From positions 1 to 46,338 of the forward strand of contig NZ_JASZ02000020.1 of the NCBI RefSeq assembly GCF_000735695.2: DNA of 46,338 nucleotides. Reading direction: 5' to 3'. Each line of letters starts with the position of its first letter. Position 1 is the stretch's first letter. The notes beneath the pieces are model-generated. The model worked only from the letters and a program-made list of their open reading frames with translations. It was not told where the DNA came from and searched no databases. Positions 1 through 7,942 of the stretch are shown here, in pieces. The DNA comes from Kaistella haifensis DSM 19056 (GTDB lineage Bacteria; Bacteroidota; Bacteroidia; Flavobacteriales; Weeksellaceae). Both the position numbers and the translations under genes were made by a program.

Positions 1-312
1 GCTGTTGATTTTCTCATGAGAACTTTGGCATATTTCTTAAGTCCTGTGAAGATTATTCTTGCTGATGGAGGTTACAGAGGAGAAATCATAGAACAGGTGA
101 AAAATAAGTTTGCTTATCTAATCAATGTGGTGATGAGAAATGATGAAAAGAAAACAGATTTTAAGCCCTTTTCTAAAAGATGGATTATTGAACGGACATT
201 TTCCTGGTTTGATAACGACAGGAGATTATGCAGGAATTACGAATTACTAATGGAAAATTCTGAAAATATGGTAAAATTATCCGCTATAAAAAATTTATTG
301 AATAAAATTTAA
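1..312 (+). mobile_element. IS5-family transposase, C-terminal part (cut by window start)
   Basis: The frame is open from the first base, so the 5' part of the gene lies outside the window. The visible 103 residues are the C-terminal end of a DDE transposase: ADGGYRG holds the second catalytic Asp, and the segment WIIERTFSWFDNDRRL followed by CRNYE holds the last catalytic Glu in the IS5/IS427 style. The stop is at 310-312. Just after it, AAACAGGCTC (about 313-322) resembles the right terminal inverted repeat of such elements, but the left end cannot be seen, so the boundary is a guess. Whether the element is intact or a remnant cannot be decided here. Confidence 0.85.
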
Positions 313-420
313 ACAGGCTCTAAATTAAAAAAATATAATGTCATTTTTTTATTTGCAAAAATCAATAGTAGTTCTATTTATTTCGATTAAAAGGGTTTTG
401 TAAAAGAAGATTTAACAAAA

Positions 421-446
421 AAACCGCCTTTTGTTAGGCGGTTTTG
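421..446 (-). terminator. Intrinsic terminator of the S9 peptidase gene
   Basis: AAACCGCC and GGCGGTTT form a perfect stem around a short loop. Read on the minus strand the hairpin is followed by a T run, and it lies a few bases after the stop of the peptidase gene. Confidence 0.85.
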
Positions 447-452
447 ATGAGT

Positions 453-2858
453 TTATTTTTCTTTCAGACATTTATCGAGAAATTGCTCTTGTTCCCATAA
501 TGTGTGTAGAATGCTTTCTTTTGCAGCATATCCATGAGATTCTTTCGGGAGTAAAACCATGCGAACGGGTGCTCCTAAATTTTTAAGTGCTTGAAAATAT
601 CGTTCGGTTTGCAAGGTGAAAGTTCCCGGATTGTTATCCGCATCTCCATGAATCAACAGTAAAGGTTTTTTCATTTGATCGGCGTGCATAAAAGGAGACA
701 TCGTATTATATACTTCCGGCACGTCCCAATAATTGCGTTGCTCTGACTGAAAACCAAATGGAGTCAAAGTTCTATTATAAGCACCGCTTCGTGCTACTCC
801 ACAGGTAAAATCATCACCATGAGTTAGCAGATTAGCGGTCATAAATGCACCATATGAATGACCTCCTACCGCAACTTTTTTCCGATCGATATATCCTAGT
901 TGATCTACAGCATCAATTGCTGCTTTTCCATTGGCTAGAAGTTGAGGAATAAAGGTGTCGTTTGGTTCAGCTTTTCCTTCACCGATGATTGGGAAGGCTG
1001 CATCATCTAAAACCGCATAGCCCTTAGTTACCCAATATATGAACGATCCATAACTTGGAAATGTGAAATCATTGGGATTTTGGGTATTCATTCCAGCGGT
1101 ATTTTTGTCTTTATACTCTGTCGGATAGGCCCAAATTAGTAAAGGTAATTTTTCTTTTTTGCTTTTTCTATCGTAGCCGGCCGGTAGATATAAGGTTCCG
1201 GTGAGATCTACGCCGTCATTTCTTTTGTATTTGATCACTTCTTTATAGACTTTTCCCAAGCTAGCAAAAGGATTTTCGAAGTTGGTTAATGCTTCAATCC
1301 TTCCGGTTTTAATATTTTTTTTATAGGAGTTGGGGTATTGGGTTGCGGATTCTTGGCGGACCAAAATTTCACCTTTTTCAATATCCATAATATCGATGAT
1401 GCTTTCTTTCACTCCGCTTACTTGTGCGGTGTACAATCTTTTCTTTGCTAATGATTTTAAATCGTGCTCATCAATAAAAGGTTTTTGTCCATCTTTCGTG
1501 AAGCCCTCTCCGATGAGGTATGCTTTGTCCTTCTTTACATTGATTACATTTCTTCCATATTCATTTTTAGTTTCAAAAAATTGCCCAGGATCATTATACA
1601 CATCCTGAAAATTCCGATCTTCTATCATCCGTGATGTTCCGGTATTCAAATCTAGGAGATAGGATTTGGTGTTCCTTGTATCATACCAGCTTTCGGAAAT
1701 AACCGCGTAATTGGAATTAGACCATTCTGTCCCTGAATAACGCTGTTTTGTCCTGAAAAGGCTTTTCGCAGCAGTGGTAAATGGAGCTTCCCATGTGAAA
1801 ATTTCGTCTCTGTACTCCGCGGTTTTATTTTGGTCGCCTCCGTCCAATGCTTCTGCGTACACCAAGGTTGCCGGCTGATCATCGCGCCATGTCATGTTTC
1901 TTTTTCCGGTTCGAACAGAAGAAAAACCTTTAGGCATAATTTCAGTTAGTGGTACCTCGTTCACTGTTTTTACCAACTTACCAGCTTGGTCGTAAATGGT
2001 AGTGGTCATTGGAAATCGACTAAGCGGAACTATGTAAGAAAAAGGTTTCTTGATGGTGGTAAGCATTAAATATTTACCGTCCGGCGAGAAACTCATTCCT
2101 GCATAGAGATCTGCAGTTTTTTCCTCGGTTATGTCTCCATTGAGATTAACTTTTTTCAGATCGGCTTTAGTCAAAGTTTCAAAATTAATTTCATCCTGAG
2201 GATTTTTTAACAAATCCTGATACGTTCTGTTTTGGGAAACTTTTCCATCGGATGTAGAAATAGTGGGGCCTGTAGGAAGATCTTTGCTCGAATCAATTAA
2301 CTTGGGTTTATCTGTGGGAATAGTTTTAATTAATAAATTCTTGGAGTCTTTATACCACAGATAAGGCATACCGAGGTTTGCATTGAGTTGATCAGCGACG
2401 AGTTTGGTAGCTGTTGAACTAGCTAAATCTAGCACCCAAAGTTCTACACCTTTGTCGGTAGTATTAGTAAATGCCAATTTCTTCTCGTCTGGTGATAGAG
2501 TGGTATAGGCGATTTTAGCTCCTTTCGGCAACCCTTTCACTTGAGTTTCATCTTTATCTTTTACTTTTTTTATTTTCAGGTTGGTGATGTAGGTTAGTGA
2601 GCTTGAAATATTGGTTACAGGATTGATTCGCAAACCGCCCAACCTCATTTCTTGTTGGTTCAGTTCATCTAAAGATTTATAGGTATCTCGGTAAGAGAAA
2701 ATCATCCATTCTCGTTTGCTGTCCATAGATACCGAAGGTGGTCTTTGGTAATCTGCTAATTTCAGAATCTCTGCAGAAGGTTGTTGGTAGCTTAAATTTT
2801 CTTGGCCGTTGATCCATCCTATCATTGCCAAAAATACCACTGTAATAGTTTTTTTCAT
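453..2858 (-). CDS. Secreted S9 family peptidase (prolyl oligopeptidase fold, glutamyl-endopeptidase-like)
   Basis: An 801-residue exported serine peptidase. The N-terminus has a lysine pair, a hydrophobic stretch and a likely signal peptidase site near residue 19. Residues about 30-530 should form the beta-propeller cap of the S9 family and the rest the alpha/beta-hydrolase domain. The nucleophile motif GGHSYGAF places Ser668. HGDADNN gives Asp741 as the likely acid, and ESHGY gives His775. The overall pattern, with a long cap and a C-terminal hydrolase, resembles the glutamyl endopeptidase (S9D-like) group more than classical dipeptidyl peptidase IV; this is inferred by eye. The gene is a single unit between a terminator (421-446) and the divergent Fic gene. 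It probably degrades peptides in the periplasm or outside the cell. Confidence 0.88.
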   Translation of the reverse strand: MKKTITVVFLAMIGWINGQENLSYQQPSAEILKLADYQRPPSVSMDSKREWMIFSYRDTYKSLDELNQQEMRLGGLRINPVTNISSSLTYITNLKIKKVKDKDETQVKGLPKGAKIAYTTLSPDEKKLAFTNTTDKGVELWVLDLASSTATKLVADQLNANLGMPYLWYKDSKNLLIKTIPTDKPKLIDSSKDLPTGPTISTSDGKVSQNRTYQDLLKNPQDEINFETLTKADLKKVNLNGDITEEKTADLYAGMSFSPDGKYLMLTTIKKPFSYIVPLSRFPMTTTIYDQAGKLVKTVNEVPLTEIMPKGFSSVRTGKRNMTWRDDQPATLVYAEALDGGDQNKTAEYRDEIFTWEAPFTTAAKSLFRTKQRYSGTEWSNSNYAVISESWYDTRNTKSYLLDLNTGTSRMIEDRNFQDVYNDPGQFFETKNEYGRNVINVKKDKAYLIGEGFTKDGQKPFIDEHDLKSLAKKRLYTAQVSGVKESIIDIMDIEKGEILVRQESATQYPNSYKKNIKTGRIEALTNFENPFASLGKVYKEVIKYKRNDGVDLTGTLYLPAGYDRKSKKEKLPLLIWAYPTEYKDKNTAGMNTQNPNDFTFPSYGSFIYWVTKGYAVLDDAAFPIIGEGKAEPNDTFIPQLLANGKAAIDAVDQLGYIDRKKVAVGGHSYGAFMTANLLTHGDDFTCGVARSGAYNRTLTPFGFQSEQRNYWDVPEVYNTMSPFMHADQMKKPLLLIHGDADNNPGTFTLQTERYFQALKNLGAPVRMVLLPKESHGYAAKESILHTLWEQEQFLDKCLKEK

Positions 2859-3025
2859 TTAATATCAGCTTTAATTACGAAAATAAGAAAATTTAATGAA
2901 GAAATACCTTGGAAATATAAAATTCATTGAACTTATCTGGAGCTTTATGGAAAAGCTGTCCGCAGCTTTCGAGTCATTAATACTTTCTTAGTCTTCCTAT
3001 CTCAATTCTTAGGATTTCGAACAAT

Positions 3026-3099
3026 TGAGCCGATTAGAAAGGATAATCGGCTCATTATTTTTAGTATATTTGAGCCGAATATTAATCGCAATCGGCTCA
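3026..3099 (+). promoter_or_regulatory. Fic promoter flanked by two inverted repeats (candidate operators)
   Basis: TGAGCCGATT (3026-3035) faces AATCGGCTCA (3045-3054). A second pair, TGAGCCGAAT (3071-3080) and AATCGGCTCA (3090-3099), ends on the first base of the Fic start codon. Between the pairs lies TATATTTG (3065-3072), a full match to the Bacteroidota -7 box TAnnTTTG, which overlaps the first half-site of the second pair. This is the arrangement expected of an autorepressed promoter. The binding protein is not shown; the winged-helix tail of the Fic protein is the nearest candidate. Confidence 0.7.
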
Positions 3100-4205
3100 T
3101 GAACTATATTTGGCAATTAGAAAACTTTCCGGATTTCTCGTACAGCACCGAGAAACTACTTCCTGGTATTCAGAATTTTGCTTTAGAATTGGGAGAGACC
3201 AATGGTATTTTGCAAGGTTTTTCTGAAGAAACAAAACGGGATGTTTTTACAGAATTATTGCTTTCAGAAGCATTGAAAACTTCTGAAATCGAAGGTGAAT
3301 ATTTTAGTAGGGAGGAGGTAATATCATCATTGAAACTCAATTTAGGATATAAAGATTTCCATAAAACCACAAAAAATAAAAAAGCGAATGCTATTGCGGT
3401 ATTAATGATTGAAGTCCAGAAAAGTTATAACAAAACATTGGACGAAAATCTATTATTAGATTGGCATAAAATATTAATGGAATACGAAGAATCCATTAAC
3501 CACGGTCAGTTTAGAAAAGGTAAAGAACCAATGCAAGTGGTTTCTGGGAGCTTCGGAAATTTCACCGTTCATTACGAAGCACCTCCTGCTAAAGATTTAC
3601 CGGTGCTGATTCCGGAATTTATTGGTTGGTATAAAAGCTTTACTGAACCAAATTTAGGGAAAGTTGGAGAGGCGATGTTATTGGCGGCAATTGCTCATTT
3701 ATATTTCGAGACATTGCATCCTTTCGAAGATGGAAACGGACGTATCGGACGCGCCTTAGCCGAAAAAGCGTTAGCTGAAAAATTGGAAATACCCATTTTT
3801 GTAGGTCTTTCAAAAGCAATTGAGAAAGACAAATCAAGGTATTATAATGAATTGAAAAAGGCACAGAGAAACTTGCAGATTACAGACTGGGTGCATTATT
3901 TCTTTGATATTTTGAATGCTGCGCTTATTAATTCTAAAAACGTAGTGACTTTTACACTAAAAAAAGTCCGGTTTTTTGACAGTTTTCAGGATCAGCTTAA
4001 TGAAAGGCAATTAAAAGCCATCAATAAAATGATGGAGCAGGGAGAAGAGGGATTCGAAGGTGGCATGACTGCCAAAAAATACATCTCCATCACTAAAACC
4101 TCAAAAGCTACAGCAACAAGAGATTTACAGCAACTCGCAGAAATGAACGCCTTTATTAAAGTAGGAGCCGGCCGTTCCGTTTCGTACGAGTTGAACATGT
4201 ACTAA
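3099..4205 (+). CDS. Fic family protein (DUF4172-like N-terminus, Fic core, C-terminal winged helix)
   Basis: A 368-residue Fic enzyme of the family that transfers AMP (or another nucleotide moiety) to hydroxyl side chains. The core motif HPFEDGNGRIGR fits HPFx[D/E]GNGRxxR, with the catalytic His at about residue 208. TSEIEG (Thr61-Gly66) matches the inhibitory motif [S/T]xxxE[G/N] placed before the core, as in class II Fic proteins, so the enzyme is probably self-inhibited by Glu65. The last ~90 residues look like a winged helix-turn-helix (MTAKKYISITKTSKATATRD, a recognition-helix-like stretch). The ATG is the only sensible start and overlaps an operator-like repeat. No separate antitoxin gene is visible. 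Target proteins are unknown. Confidence 0.9.
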   Translation: MNYIWQLENFPDFSYSTEKLLPGIQNFALELGETNGILQGFSEETKRDVFTELLLSEALKTSEIEGEYFSREEVISSLKLNLGYKDFHKTTKNKKANAIAVLMIEVQKSYNKTLDENLLLDWHKILMEYEESINHGQFRKGKEPMQVVSGSFGNFTVHYEAPPAKDLPVLIPEFIGWYKSFTEPNLGKVGEAMLLAAIAHLYFETLHPFEDGNGRIGRALAEKALAEKLEIPIFVGLSKAIEKDKSRYYNELKKAQRNLQITDWVHYFFDILNAALINSKNVVTFTLKKVRFFDSFQDQLNERQLKAINKMMEQGEEGFEGGMTAKKYISITKTSKATATRDLQQLAEMNAFIKVGAGRSVSYELNMY

Positions 4206-4261
4206 AACTCAAACTTCTTTCTACCACACTTAACATCATTCTATCCACACCCCCAATCACA

Positions 4262-4296
4262 TAAAAAACTCTCACAACCTAATGCGAGAGTTTTTT
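4262..4296. terminator. Bidirectional terminator between fic and the DHS-like gene
   Basis: AAAAAACTCTC and GAGAGTTTTTT form a stem with A and T runs on both sides, so the hairpin can end transcription from both convergent genes. Confidence 0.85.
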
Positions 4297-4316
4297 ATGT
4301 TTAAAAGAAAATACAA

Positions 4317-5291
4317 TTAAGAATTTTCTAAAATATAAGTAAACATCAGCGGTGCGCAAATGGTGGCATCACTTTCAACAATGTATTTTGGTGTATCCAC
4401 ATCGAGTTTCCCCCAAGTGATTTTCTCGTTCGGAACTGCTCCGGAATAAGATCCGTAAGAAGTTGTAGAATCTGAAATCTGGCAGAAATAAGCCCAGAAA
4501 GGGACATCTTCCCATTCCAAATCCTGATACATCATCGGTACTACACAAATCGGGAAATCTCCAGCAATTCCTCCTCCGATTTGGAAGAAACCAACGCCTT
4601 TTCCACCGGAATTTGCACGATACCATTCCGTTAAGTAAATCATGTACTCGATTCCAGATTTTACGGTATGAACATTCAGTTTCCCTTTGATGACGTTTGA
4701 CGCAAAAATATTTCCTGTGGTCGAATCTTCCCAACCTGGACAAACAATCGGAAGGTTTTTCTCGGCTGCTGCGACAATCCATGAATCTTTCGGATCGATT
4801 TCATAATATTGCTCCAAAACACCGGAATTCACTACTTGATACAAAAATTCATGCGGGAAATAACGTTCTCCTTTTTCTTCTGCAGCATGCCACACATCTT
4901 CCAAATGCTTTTGTAGACGACGAAATGCTTCCTCTTCCGGAATACAAGTATCGGTTACACGATTGAAGTGTTGATCCAGCAAATCTCTTTCTTGCTCGGG
5001 CGTCAAATCTCTATAATTAGGTACTCTTTTGTAGTGTGAATGAGCAACTAAGTTCATTACATCTTCTTCAAGGTTAGCTCCTGTACACGAAATAATCGCT
5101 ACTTTGTCCTGACGGATCATCTCAGCCAAAATCTTTCCTAATTCCGCTGTTGACATCGCTCCGGCCAAGGTAATCATCATTTTACCGCCGTCTTTTAGGT
5201 GCGCAACATAGCCTTTCGAAGCATCCACCAATGCTGCTGCATTGAAATGGAGATAATATTTTTCTAGAAATTCTGTGATCGGTTTATTCAT
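4317..5291 (-). CDS. Deoxyhypusine synthase family protein
   Basis: A 324-residue protein of the deoxyhypusine synthase fold, which uses NAD and spermidine to transfer an aminobutyl group. The N-terminal region has the expected LAGAMSTAELGK and CTGANLEEDV segments. The C-terminal part has GGGIAGDFPI and SYGSYSGAVPNEKITWGKL; Lys295 in WGK lines up with the lysine that carries the enzyme intermediate in eukaryotic deoxyhypusine synthase. Bacteria lack eIF5A, so the bacterial members probably act on another amine acceptor; a role in polyamine metabolism is inference. A -7 box (TATCTTTG, minus strand, 5309-5316) lies upstream, so the gene likely has its own promoter. Confidence 0.85.
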   Translation of the reverse strand: MNKPITEFLEKYYLHFNAAALVDASKGYVAHLKDGGKMMITLAGAMSTAELGKILAEMIRQDKVAIISCTGANLEEDVMNLVAHSHYKRVPNYRDLTPEQERDLLDQHFNRVTDTCIPEEEAFRRLQKHLEDVWHAAEEKGERYFPHEFLYQVVNSGVLEQYYEIDPKDSWIVAAAEKNLPIVCPGWEDSTTGNIFASNVIKGKLNVHTVKSGIEYMIYLTEWYRANSGGKGVGFFQIGGGIAGDFPICVVPMMYQDLEWEDVPFWAYFCQISDSTTSYGSYSGAVPNEKITWGKLDVDTPKYIVESDATICAPLMFTYILENS

Positions 5292-5370
5292 TTCTCTAAT
5301 TGTTTTTGCAAAGATAATATTTTAGGTTGGAATCGAAATCCCGTACGTTTAAAAGCTTATTATTCCAAAG

Positions 5371-5403
5371 AAAAAAGTACAGCCCATCATGAGCCGTACT
5401 TTC
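5371..5403 (-). terminator. Terminator of the Gre-like gene
   Basis: On the minus strand AAAGTAC and GTACTTT close a long hairpin that is extended by GC and GU pairs inside and followed by a T run. It sits about 25 bases after the stop of the Gre-like gene. Confidence 0.8.
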
Positions 5404-5426
5404 ATTTTTATATAAAGAAATTATTT

Positions 5427-5807
5427 TTAGTTCTGCCAATTTTCAACCTTCAAGACTTCAATTCTACGCTCTCCGTCTCGGAAAGGCCATTCAATGACAT
5501 CACCAACCTTGTATCCTACCGTTGCCAAAGCCATATCCGACAAAATGGAGTGCTTATTTTTCTTTGGTCTGGCTTCTGAAACACCTACAAAAATATATTC
5601 TTCTTCCTTATTTTGGCTTAAGTCCTTGATGGTTACTTTTCGGTTCACCGTCACTACGTCTTCCGGTAAAACCCTTCTTCGCACTTGTAGCGCATTTCGC
5701 AGTTCGGAAGCCAATCTTACTTCTTCATTGTGACTTACTTTTTTTCTTCTTAAATTATCTTTTATTGCGTCGTAAATTCCTGTTGTTAAAATGATTTGAT
5801 CGGACAT
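5427..5807 (-). CDS. GreA/GreB family C-terminal domain protein (short, Rnk-like)
   Basis: A 126-residue protein. The second half, from about residue 50, fits the FKBP-like C-terminal domain of GreA/GreB (TVNRKVTIKDLSQNKEEEYI, then VGYKVGDVIEWPF). The N-terminal part is only ~50 residues and has many charged residues, shorter than the coiled coil of true GreA (about 158 residues in total). It may bind RNA polymerase near the secondary channel, as Gre factors and Rnk do, but whether it stimulates transcript cleavage cannot be told. It is monocistronic, with a strong terminator downstream. Confidence 0.75.
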   Translation of the reverse strand: MSDQIILTTGIYDAIKDNLRRKKVSHNEEVRLASELRNALQVRRRVLPEDVVTVNRKVTIKDLSQNKEEEYIFVGVSEARPKKNKHSILSDMALATVGYKVGDVIEWPFRDGERRIEVLKVENWQN

Positions 5808-6204
5808 TATTCTTATATTTTTTAAAATGAATTAAATATGCTTCCAAGTTCGGTTCAACGCAATTAGGCAAAACGTCAATGGATATTTTGTCTGCCGAAA
5901 GCACATCTCGAAATGATTATTAAAAAACGATGGGTTCCCCGTCTTGAACCTGACAGGGATTAATGGATAAAGTCCTTGGAACTTTTCAGAAATGAATCGG
6001 TATGAAGATACATCAATGACTGCAAAAGTCCTGATAGACGACCAAAGTCGGATAAAAAGAGCGATAAAGCCATGATGATTGAAGATTTTTACGAAGATAA
6101 TGAATAACTTACTGAAAAACAAATATTTAACGTCGATTAACAAATGGAGAAAGAACCAAGAATCAAGAACCAAGAATCTGAAATCTTGCATCTCGAATCT
6201 TTTA

Positions 6205-6256
6205 CCCCCTTTTGAATAACTAAAAAAAGAAAAAACTTTTGATCCTTTTGTGGTTG
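6205..6256. repeat. Dispersed intergenic repeat, copy 1 (AAAAAACTTTTGATCCTTTTG type)
   Basis: A ~52-bp unit starting with CCCCTTTTGAATAACT and ending with the word ACTTTTGATCCTTTTGTGGT. A second copy lies at 6364-6414 and a shorter related one at 16069-16094 inside the larger modular repeat. Confidence 0.65.
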
Positions 6257-6363
6257 AAAAAGAGTTAGAAGGTTAAGAGGTTATAAGGTTAAAATGTTTT
6301 CGAATGAAGAGTCAGGAGCCAAAAATCTGAATATCATTACTTGAATCTGACGTTCACCTTTTT

Positions 6364-6414
6364 CGTCCTTTGGAATAGCTTAAAAAAGAAAAAACTTTTG
6401 ATCCTTTTGCGGTG
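6364..6414. repeat. Dispersed intergenic repeat, copy 2
   Basis: Second copy of the unit at 6205-6256, with CCTTTGGAATAGCT followed by ACTTTTGATCCTTTTGCGGT. The copies differ at several scattered bases, so they are not a recent duplication. Confidence 0.65.
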
Positions 6415-6452
6415 AAAAAAATGGCTTTATAATCAAGAGCCAAGGATCTGGA

Positions 6453-6490
6453 ATCTGACATCTAGCATCTAACATCTAACATCTAACATC
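6453..6490. repeat. 7-bp tandem repeat (ATCTAAC)
   Basis: Five consecutive units ATCTGAC, ATCTAGC and three ATCTAAC, then a partial unit, ending directly before the stop of arfB. A related 14-bp repeat lies between groES and groEL. Confidence 0.8.
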
Positions 6491-6491
6491 T

Positions 6492-6884
6492 TCAAAACCT
6501 AAACCTCCTATTCTCCTTCTTTTCGGAAATCTGTTTTTTTGCCATGATGCGTTTTTCAATTTGCCTTTTCGATGGTTTTGTGGCCTTTCGCGGTTTCGGT
6601 TTATAAAGTGATTTCTCCACCAATTCCAAAATCTTGTCGGTTGCTATCTTTTTATTCTGAAGTTGGGTGCGACCTTCCGAAACGGTAAGCTGAAGAATTC
6701 CGTCTTGATTGATACGGTTTTTGAGCTTTTCCGAGATCAGTTCAATTTCTTCGTTGCTAAAAAATTCGGTGTCGGCAACTTTCCATAGCACCGTCACGGA
6801 TGTTTCTACTTTATTCACGTTTTGGCCTCCTGCGCCACTGCTGCGGGAAGTTTTGTAGGTAAGCTCTTTCGTGAAATTTCTCAT
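6492..6884 (-). CDS. arfB: Peptidyl-tRNA hydrolase ArfB (alternative ribosome rescue)
   Basis: A 130-residue codon-independent release factor. SSGAGGQNVNKVET carries the GGQ motif (residues 19-21) that hydrolyses peptidyl-tRNA in the ribosomal A site. The C-terminal tail (from about residue 95) is very rich in Lys and Arg (KPKPRKATKPSKRQ), as in ArfB/YaeJ, where it enters the empty mRNA channel of stalled ribosomes. There is no stop-codon recognition domain, so it is not RF1 or RF2. It is the last gene of the argS-menE-arfB run, 17 bases after menE. Confidence 0.92.
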   Translation of the reverse strand: MRNFTKELTYKTSRSSGAGGQNVNKVETSVTVLWKVADTEFFSNEEIELISEKLKNRINQDGILQLTVSEGRTQLQNKKIATDKILELVEKSLYKPKPRKATKPSKRQIEKRIMAKKQISEKKENRRFRF

Positions 6885-6901
6885 GGCGGAATCAATCGGA
6901 T

Positions 6902-7942
6902 TTAGAACAAATGTAGCAATTCTTTCCTATTAATTTTTCCGTTGGGAAGTCTCGGAATTTTTTCAAGATAAAAAATCTGTTTCGGAAGATGATTTTTGGT
7001 AAAAGTTTCGGCAAGTTCCGATAGAATAGGGCGAAGCTGTGATTTCAGTTTGTCGCTTTCATCGCTTTCAATAATCGCAACCAGTTTTTGACCATAAGTT
7101 TCATCATTTAAACCTAAAAAAACAATCTCGTTGGAGAGTTTTTGCTTCATGAAATATTCCAATTGTTCCGGGAAAATCTTCAAACCTGCGGAATTAATGA
7201 CATTATCGAATCTTCCTAAAAACTTAAATTGTCTGTTGTTTTTTAATTCAACTAAATCGTTCGTTTGAAGAATCTCAGGATTAAGTTTTGGAGCTTTTAT
7301 GTTGAGACATCCTCTTTCATCCAAAGAGATTTCAACGCCTTTAAATAAGGTGAAATGTTCTTCCTGAATGGGATAAAGTTGTTTCAAAGCAATGTGGGAG
7401 AGCGTTTCGCTCATTCCATACGTTTCGTAAATCGTAGTTTTGTTGGAAGTACTGCGAAGGACTTTATCGATTTTTTGTTTTAAGGATTCCGAAACTTGCG
7501 CACCACCGATGATGATTTTTTTAATGAAATGAATCTCATCAAGCGAATTTTCAACCTGAAGTGGCGACATCGCACAAAAATCAATGTCATGATCGAGGTT
7601 TGCAAGAGGTGTTGATGAAGGGCTTTCGATCGTAAGTTTTAATTTTCTTACCACAGAACGGACGATCATCATCTTACCGGAAATATATTCAACAGGAAGG
7701 CAAACCAAGGCGGAATCTCCTTCTTTTAATCCAAGATAATCGCAGGTCATCTTTGCTGAACTCCTCATGCGTACCTTTTCGATTTCAAAAACCTTCGGAA
7801 CGCCGGTGGAACCGGATGTTTGTACGGAAACCGTGGTAGAATCGGAATACCAATCCTCCAAAAAAGAAATCACTTTCTCCTCAAATTCGGTTTGGGGAAA
7901 AAGTGATTTTAATTGTATATTTTTAGAAAAATCGAGTTCCAT
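6902..7942 (-). CDS. menE: AMP-binding acyl-CoA ligase, probable O-succinylbenzoate-CoA ligase
   Basis: A 346-residue member of the adenylate-forming ligase superfamily. TSGSTGVPK (residues 42-50) is the ATP/phosphate-binding loop, YETYGMSET the adenylate-binding region, and PRLPNGKINRKEL near the C-terminus holds the catalytic lysine of the swinging domain. The protein is much shorter than typical acyl-CoA synthetases (~500 residues), as short Bacteroidota MenE proteins are; this supports a role in menaquinone synthesis (O-succinylbenzoyl-CoA formation) but does not prove it. Its ATG overlaps the argS stop by one base (TAATG), so the two genes are probably translationally coupled. Confidence 0.75.
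   Translation of the reverse strand: MELDFSKNIQLKSLFPQTEFEEKVISFLEDWYSDSTTVSVQTSGSTGVPKVFEIEKVRMRSSAKMTCDYLGLKEGDSALVCLPVEYISGKMMIVRSVVRKLKLTIESPSSTPLANLDHDIDFCAMSPLQVENSLDEIHFIKKIIIGGAQVSESLKQKIDKVLRSTSNKTTIYETYGMSETLSHIALKQLYPIQEEHFTLFKGVEISLDERGCLNIKAPKLNPEILQTNDLVELKNNRQFKFLGRFDNVINSAGLKIFPEQLEYFMKQKLSNEIVFLGLNDETYGQKLVAIIESDESDKLKSQLRPILSELAETFTKNHLPKQIFYLEKIPRLPNGKINRKELLHLF

Larger units (their letters stand above)
5808..6491. other. Repeat-rich intergenic region without a convincing gene
   Basis: The 684 bases between the Gre-like gene and arfB hold no frame with recognisable protein features. An open minus-strand frame at 5832-6191 has no family resemblance and ends in repeated low-complexity sequence. 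The second half consists of dispersed repeats (described separately). The first half may be decayed coding sequence, but no ancestor could be recognised. Confidence 0.6.

Noticed and set aside
2952-2969. AAAGCTG/CAGCTTT hairpin as a terminator
   Set aside because: No T run follows on either strand and no gene ends nearby.
4375-4782. Open frame of 135 codons on the minus strand inside the DHS-like gene
   Set aside because: It is an out-of-frame shadow of a well-supported gene.
5832-6191. Minus-strand frame of 119 codons upstream of the Gre-like gene
   Set aside because: The translation is hydrophobic without family features and its 5' end lies in low-complexity repeat sequence.
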